This document shows, piece by piece, positions 16,536 to 23,692 of a DNA stretch of 64,000 bases. The stretch is from assembly GCF_000737705.1 (NCBI RefSeq), contig NZ_JPRH01000008.1, positions 1 to 64,000 of the forward strand. The letters are read 5' to 3'. The notes under the pieces are model-generated. The model did no database searches. It was given only the letters and a program-made list of their open reading frames with translations, and had not been told where the DNA came from. The DNA is from Chryseobacterium soli (lineage in GTDB: Bacteria; Bacteroidota; Bacteroidia; Flavobacteriales; Weeksellaceae). The translations under genes were made by a program, and so were the position numbers. Numbering within the stretch: position 1 is the first letter of the stretch; each line of letters begins with the position of its first letter.

Positions 16536-16916
16536 CTATTGAATCACATCATCTTTTTTCTCTTCTTCCGCATCAGGTTGTCTGTCTGTCTTAACGCCGT
16601 ATCGATTTTCGATAAAAAGGTTCACTGCTTTATCAATCCAGTTCGGCAGATTGGTCGTGATCATTTTCAGGAATTTATCGTAGCCATACCCAAGTACAAA
16701 CAATACTCCTGTTGAATACCATTTGTCGTGCAGTTCAGCCCTGTTCATTAAATAGCTCATTGTAAAGCCAACAATGACTACGATGGCTAAGGTGATAAAG
16801 TGTTCCCACGGCTGTTTTTTCTCTTTATTTTGTATTGAGACCAGCACCCTTAATAATCCGCCTGAAAATGCTATTGCAGTTCCGATCAAGAGTGCTTTTA
16901 TACTATCAAAATTCAT
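16536..16916 (-). CDS. Holin-like small membrane protein
   Basis: This 126-residue protein has about three transmembrane helices (about 6-26, 40-57 and 65-82) and a charged C-terminal tail rich in Glu, Asp and Lys. Size, topology and charged tail fit phage holins, which open the inner membrane so that endolysin can reach the wall. An endolysin and a spanin-like gene lie at the other end of the same accessory block, on the same strand. No family motif decides the matter; it could also be a membrane anchor for the injection system. Confidence 0.6.
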   Translation of the reverse strand: MNFDSIKALLIGTAIAFSGGLLRVLVSIQNKEKKQPWEHFITLAIVVIVGFTMSYLMNRAELHDKWYSTGVLFVLGYGYDKFLKMITTNLPNWIDKAVNLFIENRYGVKTDRQPDAEEEKKDDVIQ

Positions 16917-16976
16917 TATTTTTCTATCTATTATTTATTAAAATATTTCATCTTCCTACTACTTTTATATGTCTTA

Positions 16977-17168
16977 TTATTCTTGATCAAGCATATACAT
17001 GTCATCTAAAAACCTTTTGCTTTTCCGAATATTTTCGTTTTCATTTGCATAAGCCCACTCGTCAATAAGAGCATTGATGTCTTTTCCAGGTTTTTTCAGT
17101 TTTTCTTTATCTTTCTTCTTTTTTTTCTTATCCTTTTTTTTCATGGTTTCTAATTTTTTAATGAACAT
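16977..17168 (-). CDS. Lys-rich small protein
   Basis: This 63-residue protein has an N-terminal half that is almost pure Lys/Asp (a run of KKKDKKKKKKDKEK) and a C-terminal half that is an acidic helical segment with DEWAYANENEN and DDMYMLDQE. A second Met at codon 9 (17144) directly before the Lys run is an equally good start. It precedes the holin-like gene on the same strand. No family is recognised. The charge pattern suggests nucleic-acid or membrane-surface binding, but this is only composition. Confidence 0.5.
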   Translation of the reverse strand: MFIKKLETMKKKDKKKKKKDKEKLKKPGKDINALIDEWAYANENENIRKSKRFLDDMYMLDQE

Positions 17169-17214
17169 TGATTTTTTCAGTCTTTTGAAATTGATTTTCT
17201 AACAATCCAAGGTC

Positions 17215-17285
17215 AAAAACGGTTTCTTTTTTTCAGGTACATGCTTCACCTGAAACAATAGATCTAAAAAGTAAAAACCGTTTTT
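17215..17285. repeat. Nested perfect inverted repeats
   Basis: Outer arms AAAAACGGTTT (17215-17225) and AAACCGTTTTT (17275-17285) are exact complements. Between them, inner arms TTTCAGGT (17231-17238) and ACCTGAAA (17248-17255) are also exact, with a 9-nt loop. Both lie upstream of the accessory operon. This could be a leader RNA structure, a terminator for decayed genes, or a recombination site. Confidence 0.6.
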
Positions 17286-17354
17286 TACCTTAGTATTTTA
17301 CCTACACATTTAAATTTTGGGAAAGACGCCAGGACAGCCCTTTAATTCATCTAC

Positions 17355-17489
17355 TTATGAGATTGTATGGGACGGTGTAATACCTTTGAATCCTTTTCTC
17401 TTTTTAGAATATATAATTTCAAAATCTGCTTCATGGATCACTGTAAGCTCTAAAAAATCATTGTAATGAGGTTTAATACAATATCCATA
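17355..17489 (-). pseudogene. Remnant coding segment (44 codons, no start)
   Basis: A minus-strand frame between two stops gives a protein-like tail with HYNDFLELTVIHEADFEI and KKRKGFKGITPSH but no start codon. It lies directly downstream of the small HTH gene in the same direction and may be a decayed downstream gene or extension of it. Apart from these and the nested repeats, the 17169-18480 region has no coding signal I accept. Confidence 0.35.
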
Positions 17490-17525
17490 TCATGCAAGAC
17501 TGAGCTTTGTTTTACTCCCTGCAAG

Positions 17526-17684
17526 CTAACTTTGAAGAATAATGTTATATATGGTCCTTTCGGACAAAAACAACATTTCTGTTAACTCGGTAACAATGAC
17601 TTTCATCTGTTTGTTTTGATTACGTTTTACATACTCAATGACGAAATCTTTTCTTTTCTCTACTAATTCTTTACTGCGTTTCAT
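17526..17684 (-). CDS. Small helix-turn-helix protein
   Basis: This 52-residue protein begins MKRSKELVEKRKDF, with a basic first helix. It contains a predicted HTH near the end (TELTEMLFLSERTIYNII, where LSERTIYNI is a typical recognition helix). It is short for a regulator and may be complete or the N-terminal part of a truncated transposase-like or regulatory protein. The ATG is followed by dense Lys/Glu coding, typical of real flavobacterial genes. No partner is apparent other than the remnant downstream. Confidence 0.5.
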   Translation of the reverse strand: MKRSKELVEKRKDFVIEYVKRNQNKQMKVIVTELTEMLFLSERTIYNIILQS

Positions 17685-18481
17685 GTTTTTTTGGTTAAAA
17701 GTTTTTGTTTTTTTTAAATTAGACAGGCTTTCATATTTCTTAAATTTTACCGTTTAATTGAGTCCATAAGAACCCTAAAAGGCATATTTCAAGCCTTTGA
17801 ACGGATGTCTGATTACATTATTTAATGTTGGTTTTTTTAGAAGTCGATACCGGTATTTTTTCAATGGAAATAATACTCCAACTTCTTTATTTTAAATTTT
17901 GCTTTTTGTAAATAACTCTATTGATGCTTATAAGGAATTGATGTCTTATAATCAGGTGAATAACCGGAATTTACTTCTTGTATTTGTTGTAAAAGAGCGC
18001 AATATTCTATTTGTCTTCCTATGATCTTAAAAAAAGATTGAGCTTATCTCACAAGTTTTGTTCTGCTCTACAGGATGTATTAACAATTATACTGGCAGCT
18101 ATAATTAATCGATGTCTTATATACTGAACAGTAGTGTCGGACTACATTTTTTGATGTGTTTTTTATTTCAAAAAAACAACGAGCTAAACGGTTGTTTTAT
18201 TTTAAATCAATCAAAAATAAACGCAATTTTGTCATTATTGAAAACACACAAAACAAACAAAACTACCATTACAATAAAAAACATGCACTTTTATCACTTT
18301 ATTTAAGGTTGTAAAAATCATTTTGTTCTAATTAGCGCTGAACAAAATAAAAAAAATAAAATACGACCATAAGATGCATTAAGTACAAAACATTTATTTA
18401 ACTTTTTGATTACAAGGACTTACACAGCGTAAGCAAAGCTTTTAAATATTAAAATAACATTATATTATCAATATAATTTTG

Positions 18482-18489
18482 TATATTTG
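18482..18489 (+). promoter_or_regulatory. -7 box of the S24 repressor promoter
   Basis: TATATTTG matches the Bacteroidota -7 consensus TAnnTTTG exactly. It lies about 110 bp before the repressor ATG, with two palindromes in the leader immediately downstream. Confidence 0.55.
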
Positions 18490-18493
18490 TGCG

Positions 18494-18534
18494 GTTCCGT
18501 TATAACAACGAAACAAATATACGAACATTGTTCG
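18494..18534. promoter_or_regulatory. Operator candidates in the repressor leader
   Basis: Two inverted repeats lie just downstream of the -7 box: GTTCCGTT-N5-AACGAAAC (18494-18514, one mismatch) and CGAACATTGTTCG (18522-18534, perfect around a central base). Both carry a GTTCG/CGAAC-type half-site, like classical LexA/CI operators. Repressor binding here would give autoregulation. Confidence 0.55.
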
Positions 18535-18599
18535 TTTTTCAAAATAAAAAATAAACTTTTTGCTTATTTTTTTTTAAAATAAACTATAAACATATCAAA

Positions 18600-19265
18600 A
18601 TGACCTATTTAGAATTCAAAGAGATCAGAAAGAAACTAAACATGAAGCAGGCTGATATAGCAAAATCAATAGGAGTGGGTACCAGAGCTGTACAATATTG
18701 GGAAAAAGGCGAACGGAAAATACCGGAAACAACCGCTTATTTTGTCACCAACTTACTGTTAGACCAACAAAAGAAGCTCAATGAAGATAGTGCATCTCCT
18801 GTTGTTTTTTCAAATCTAACAATCATGAACGTTCCGCTTGCGAATCAATATGCACAAGCTGGCTACCTAAGCAGGTTTGCAGATGAAGAATACATTGAAA
18901 GCCTGCCCACAATCCCTTTTACTGATGATGTAGAGCACCGGGGCGAATACATGTGTTTTGAAGTAAAAGGAGACAGCATGGACAACGGATCGTACGAAAG
19001 CTATCTGGAAGGCGACATTATTTTATGCAGAAATATCAGACAGGATTATTGGATGAGTAAGCTGCATTATGATAAGTGGGATTTTGTAATCGTTCACAAA
19101 GAAAAAGGAATTCTGGTAAAGCGAATCATCAACCATGATGTTGAGAGAGGCATTATCACCCTCCATTCTCTGAATGAATATTATGAGGATTTCGAAATCC
19201 ACCTGAAGGATGTTGCAAAGCTTTTCAATATCATCAGTACCAGACGTAAAAACAATAGAAGATAA
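18600..19265 (+). CDS. XRE-S24 (CI/LexA-like) self-cleaving repressor
   Basis: This 221-residue protein has an N-terminal XRE HTH (about 4-55, MKQADIAKSIGVGTRAVQYW) and a C-terminal S24 peptidase fold (about 85-215). Ser126 in KGDSMDNG and Lys174 in ILVKRI form the expected Ser-Lys dyad, and Ala87-Gly88 in YAQAGYL is a plausible autocleavage bond. Such repressors dissociate after RecA-stimulated cleavage and control prophage genes. It is divergent from the accessory eCIS block (left) and convergent with the baseplate operon (right), so it may link particle production and lysis genes to DNA damage. The target set is inference. Confidence 0.85.
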   Translation: MTYLEFKEIRKKLNMKQADIAKSIGVGTRAVQYWEKGERKIPETTAYFVTNLLLDQQKKLNEDSASPVVFSNLTIMNVPLANQYAQAGYLSRFADEEYIESLPTIPFTDDVEHRGEYMCFEVKGDSMDNGSYESYLEGDIILCRNIRQDYWMSKLHYDKWDFVIVHKEKGILVKRIINHDVERGIITLHSLNEYYEDFEIHLKDVAKLFNIISTRRKNNRR

Positions 19266-19285
19266 CTGAAAAAACTACTTGACTG

Positions 19286-19315
19286 AATAAAATCCTCAAA
19301 ATTGAGGATTTTATT
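19286..19315 (+). terminator. Intrinsic terminator after the repressor
   Basis: A perfect 14-bp stem (AATAAAATCCTCAA / TTGAGGATTTTATT) with an AA loop, followed by GATTCTTTTT. It may serve both convergent transcripts. The rest of the 19266-19557 gap contains weaker nested inverted repeats (AACGAAG 19355-19361 / CTTCGTT 19409-19415; TTGATGA 19382-19388 / TCATCAA 19396-19402). Confidence 0.85.
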
Positions 19316-19557
19316 GATTCTTTTTAGATAACCTTAATGAGGATAATCAAATTAAACGAAGATGAATGGTTACGACACCAGTTGATGAATTTACATCATC
19401 AATTTCACCTTCGTTATAACTTGAGAATCTCACTGTTTGATTTCATATTGACTGAATCAACAGAGCAAAAACACATAAATTTTGATACTGTTGAAATTAT
19501 GTTTTATAAATAAAAGACAACAGAACAAAAAACGATCTAGCTGTACCAATCAATTAT

Positions 19558-20241
19558 CTATTGAATGTAATCTGTTCCCAACGCATAATTTACTTTTGAA
19601 TCTACTATAAAAGCAAAAATTCTTTTTACATTAGTATTTGGTCCAATATCCTGCGAATTCAACGATAATGCGTCAATGGCTGAAGGATTCGGCGTATTTA
19701 CAGTACCTGTCGTACCTGTCGTGCTGTAGGTGAACATATTCCCTGTTGTTTTACCCTGTGATCCGCTTTTTATGAGATCTGTTGAAAACTCTATCCGATC
19801 TCCAACTCTTGCTTCAAATGATTTCCATTGCTCTATCGGATTATTATACTCCGTATTGACATCTTTAGTATCCACAACGACCTGTCCATTCTTTTTAATT
19901 AAAAAGTCGACTACAGTATTGGAATTATACGACTCAGGCCTCTTAGCATGATTATAAAATATGGTCCTGATCTCACCGTTATTACAGTCTCCAATTTGAA
20001 ATGAGCTTGTACTTGTAGCAAAAGCTCCGCCTACAGATAGCTTTACTGTCAAATCGTATTTTTCAGGAACTTGAATTTGCGGAAGAATTGTCAAACCATT
20101 GGGATCTATATTACCTAAATCAACTGGATTTCCTGATCCCTGGATTTCATAGGATGCAGTTGTAATTGCATTCGCACTTGTTACCGGTATGGAAGATGTA
20201 TAATCTATCTCAAATGAAATCTCGCATTGTGCTGCTTCCAT
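19558..20241 (-). CDS. Hypothetical beta-rich protein ending the eCIS structural operon
   Basis: This 227-residue protein has no signal peptide or membrane segment. It begins MEAAQCEISFEIDYTSSIPV and is rich in Thr, Ser, Asn and Ile, with GTTGTVNTP and DSKVNYALGTDYIQ at the C-terminus. The composition suggests an all-beta fold, as in fibre tips or spike-associated proteins. It follows the two PKD-containing proteins in the same direction and is probably the last gene of the leftward structural operon. I recognise no family. A baseplate decoration or fibre is the best guess. Confidence 0.6.
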   Translation of the reverse strand: MEAAQCEISFEIDYTSSIPVTSANAITTASYEIQGSGNPVDLGNIDPNGLTILPQIQVPEKYDLTVKLSVGGAFATSTSSFQIGDCNNGEIRTIFYNHAKRPESYNSNTVVDFLIKKNGQVVVDTKDVNTEYNNPIEQWKSFEARVGDRIEFSTDLIKSGSQGKTTGNMFTYSTTGTTGTVNTPNPSAIDALSLNSQDIGPNTNVKRIFAFIVDSKVNYALGTDYIQ

Positions 20242-20395
20242 TATATTATTTTTTTATTGTTATTATTATTTTATGAATATAGGAGGGTGTTTTATTTCTT
20301 ACAATGGTTAAAACACCCTTTTGCGTTATACATGATCTTTGACTGTAGATAAATCTCAATCTATTTTCATGTATGACCAGATACAAGATTATTAT

Positions 20396-23300
20396 TTACC
20401 TGGATATATTTACTTTTACCGTTTTGGCATCAAATACACCAGTATCAGCATCAATAACCATAAATTGGAATTCATATGATCCCGTGTATAAACCTGTGAC
20501 TTTTACAATTTCTTCATTACTTACATCAAGTACTAATGTCTTACCGTTATCACTATACGTCTGGAACCATGAATAGTCAAGATTTAAAGCTCCGCTACCC
20601 TTACCTTGTAATGTAAAAGACCCTTGAGATGCAGAAACATTTTTATCACCCTCTACTTCAGCTAGAACCGCACTAGGGATATCTTCGCAACAATTTCCTT
20701 TTGGGAATTTAATGCTATTTATAACAACCGTCGGAACGGATGGAGGATCATACCAGTTGCTTAACGAAATGGTCTGATTACAATCACCGTTACTTACCAT
20801 CACCTTTATCACCGGAATATTTTTTGGATTCACGTTGTACAGTTTACAAATGACATTCCCATCAGAATCTGGATTTACTGGAGACTGATTACCATAATCT
20901 CCAAAATTCCAACTGTAATCATAATTCATGAAATCTTGTCCAATTTGTTGGGAAACCTTAAAGTGTATTACTGTTTCATTTGAACTACCACTTGGATAAT
21001 CAACAGATTTAACAACTACAGTAACTGCCGGCTGCGTAATAACTTTAATACTGCAGTTGGTTGATTGCCCGTTTACCGTAAAATGAATAACCTGACCATG
21101 TAAACTCTTATCTACCTTTTTCGGATTAAAGAAATATTTTCCATTGAGCATTTCTACACCTCCGTTTAAACTTGTATTCACAACAGCTTTTACTTCTCCA
21201 TCTGCAGGAGATACTTCAAAAGGAGTGAGAGCTGATTCAGAACAAATAACATCTTTTTCTTTTGGCAAACTTAATTGAACCTGAGCTTCATACCAATCAC
21301 TGATAGCGATATCCTGAGAACATCCCCCGCCGTCTACCTGTACTCTTATCGTTGGGATTCTTGTTGGGATAAGATTGTGGAAAGTATAGCTCACAAATCC
21401 TCTTGCATTTGGTTTTAATGTAACCCAGCCTCCATTATCCCAGAAGTCCCAGCTGTAATTGTAATCTGTAAAGTTTTGCCCGCTAACAGTAAAGTTTACC
21501 GTTACCTCTCCAGAGTTACCGTCTGGATAAACAACAGAAGCAGCAACTATATTTACTTTCGGTTCCGAAATAACTTTGATACTGCAGTTGGTAGGTTTTC
21601 CGTTTACTGTAAAAGTAATTTCCTTATCATGTAAACTCTTATCTACCTTTTGCGGATTAAAGAAATATTTTCCATTGAACATTTCTACGCCTCCGTTTAA
21701 GACTGTATCAACAACAGCTTTTACTTCTCCATTTACAGGAATTACCGTAAAAGGTAGATGATCTGCTTCAGCACAAATAACAGTACCTGGCAAACTTAAT
21801 TTAATATCAATTTTTGGGGTACAGCAGATGTATGGAAGCGAAAAATCTGCGATCACTCTGGCATCTCTTCCAATAGTTTCATACACCATGATAAAAGTAC
21901 CTCCACGTTCTACTCCACGTTTATGTTCAAGCCCCGAATGTTCCGCTACATAGTCATTAAAATAAGCTTTAAACAAATCTTTATTATCTACCAATTCGCC
22001 TAAAGACAAAACCATCACATCAAATCCCAGCTGTTGTTTATCCTTAATCTCCTTTATTTGTTGAAAAGCTTCTTCGTAAAGCATTCCCTGGTGGCCCTCG
22101 ATGTTATAAAATGAATTTTTATCTATATTAAAATGTAAAGGATCATCTGATATCTGCGTATTTGGTGAAAAGAAATCAATACCATATCCTAAATTATCTT
22201 GATAAGATCGATTGCCTGTTTTATCAAAATTCCATGTTTTCAATAGGTCTTTTGTACTCTGATAATAAAAAGGAATTGCTTTATTACTCAGCGGATTTAA
22301 TTTTTGCGAAGGAATAATTTTAATTTTTGCCGCTTCTTCAAAACTGGTTGAATATCTAAAATTCTGTGTTTGTAGAACAAAACGGTTAACTAATACCTTG
22401 ACTCTTTGTGCTGCTTTCTGATCATCTAAAACAGGCGAATTATAAAACTGATGTCTAAAAGAATCTAGCAGGATACCGGATGCTAATTTTCCAAGCATGA
22501 TGTGTTTAGGAAAAGAACTCAAATCCGGAAAATCTTTGGTAAATGATTTAGGAAGGAGCTTTATAATTTCTGAATATGTCTCCATCAAATCTTTTACCAC
22601 GTCATAAGCATACTGAAAACCAAATTGCTGATCCAGGCACTGCTGCAAAACATTTTTAAACATGGCATGGTTTACCCCCTGACCTCCAATTATTTCTGAG
22701 ATTTTATTAATTTTCTCAAAAACAAACTCGCCATAATTATTTTTTTCTAAAGCAGTTATGTATAAGTCTTTTAAATCAGCAGAAGAAATTTTTTTTTCAA
22801 CGCCATTGTTTACAATAAGATGGTCTACAATAACCCGCTCTTGCTTGTCAGGTCTCAATACATCCTCAATAAACAAGGGATGGGGCTGAATGAGATCTTT
22901 TATTTTTGGGGGAATTGTACCATCTACAGGATCAGGCATCGGTAAAAAATCATCGCCAAGAATATTAGCGATTCCTTTTGTTGTAGTAACTAATACTTTA
23001 AGGTTTCGAATTTGTTGAACTCCGTGATTATCACAATCTACTCCCTTGCAGGGCTTAACTTCTTTTTCATAATTCTCTAAATACAGCAATAAGTATTTCT
23101 CTTCTATATTTGAAAGATTACGAATGGGCTGAAAATCTGAATGGGCTTCCTGAGCTGTTGCCAATTCCCAAAGCTCGACCTGTTCTCCTCTGCCGTTGTT
23201 CTCATAAAATGCGGGATATCCTACTTTGAAATTATCATATGCTTTGAAATGTGTGTAATTTTTACTTTCTATGTTAATGGTTTTTAAATCACTTACATAC

Positions 23301-23599
23301 AAATCTTTACTTACCTCGCTTGTCGTATTTAAGGTGAGCAAATCTCCGTCCGTTGTTAATGCTGCTCCCTGCGAAAGCTGTATACTGCTCAACAGTTTAT
23401 TGGCATACGTAAGATTGGGCTTGAGGCCACATACGATACCTACTCCCTGCAGCATCACTCTGGACAAACGGTCCTGATCTTCAAAAAAATCCAAAAATTC
23501 GTTGAACTGAGTATGTTCTATATATTGGCCTTTACTGAATTTGCGATATTGAGTTGATATACTGCTCAGAGCAGATATACCACTTAATTGTTTATTCAT
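20396..23599 (-). CDS. Giant PKD-domain eCIS protein, paralogue 1
   Basis: This 1067-residue protein has an N-terminal part (about 15-60: QYRKF, then EFLDFFEDQDRLSRVMLQGVG) shared with the adjacent 996-residue protein. The large middle (to about 580) is also homologous. From about 590 there are two copies of a ~160-residue module: first a segment with PVNGEVKAVV and GGVEMFNGKYFFNP, then a PKD-like fold with YSWDFWDNGGW or YSWNFGDYG. A C-terminal PKD-like segment follows. No signal peptide. Genes of this type sit beside baseplate genes in Bacteroidota injection loci; they probably build part of the baseplate periphery or fibres. The exact role is unknown. Confidence 0.7.
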   Translation of the reverse strand: MNKQLSGISALSSISTQYRKFSKGQYIEHTQFNEFLDFFEDQDRLSRVMLQGVGIVCGLKPNLTYANKLLSSIQLSQGAALTTDGDLLTLNTTSEVSKDLYVSDLKTINIESKNYTHFKAYDNFKVGYPAFYENNGRGEQVELWELATAQEAHSDFQPIRNLSNIEEKYLLLYLENYEKEVKPCKGVDCDNHGVQQIRNLKVLVTTTKGIANILGDDFLPMPDPVDGTIPPKIKDLIQPHPLFIEDVLRPDKQERVIVDHLIVNNGVEKKISSADLKDLYITALEKNNYGEFVFEKINKISEIIGGQGVNHAMFKNVLQQCLDQQFGFQYAYDVVKDLMETYSEIIKLLPKSFTKDFPDLSSFPKHIMLGKLASGILLDSFRHQFYNSPVLDDQKAAQRVKVLVNRFVLQTQNFRYSTSFEEAAKIKIIPSQKLNPLSNKAIPFYYQSTKDLLKTWNFDKTGNRSYQDNLGYGIDFFSPNTQISDDPLHFNIDKNSFYNIEGHQGMLYEEAFQQIKEIKDKQQLGFDVMVLSLGELVDNKDLFKAYFNDYVAEHSGLEHKRGVERGGTFIMVYETIGRDARVIADFSLPYICCTPKIDIKLSLPGTVICAEADHLPFTVIPVNGEVKAVVDTVLNGGVEMFNGKYFFNPQKVDKSLHDKEITFTVNGKPTNCSIKVISEPKVNIVAASVVYPDGNSGEVTVNFTVSGQNFTDYNYSWDFWDNGGWVTLKPNARGFVSYTFHNLIPTRIPTIRVQVDGGGCSQDIAISDWYEAQVQLSLPKEKDVICSESALTPFEVSPADGEVKAVVNTSLNGGVEMLNGKYFFNPKKVDKSLHGQVIHFTVNGQSTNCSIKVITQPAVTVVVKSVDYPSGSSNETVIHFKVSQQIGQDFMNYDYSWNFGDYGNQSPVNPDSDGNVICKLYNVNPKNIPVIKVMVSNGDCNQTISLSNWYDPPSVPTVVINSIKFPKGNCCEDIPSAVLAEVEGDKNVSASQGSFTLQGKGSGALNLDYSWFQTYSDNGKTLVLDVSNEEIVKVTGLYTGSYEFQFMVIDADTGVFDAKTVKVNISR

Positions 23600-23692
23600 T
23601 ATTTTTAATTTTTTAATGATGTATTAAGATCTTTTAATAAACTTCATAGACAGCAGAACTATCTATGAAGCTATTATACTTATTCCTTAGCA

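Noticed and set aside
18112..18306. Plus-strand 64-codon frame before the repressor
   Set aside because: AT-rich, Asn/Lys/Ile-biased sequence in an otherwise non-coding stretch, with no promoter or conserved feature.
18600..19265. LexA itself
   Set aside because: The N-terminal domain is an XRE-type HTH, not the LexA winged helix, so it is a CI-like repressor.
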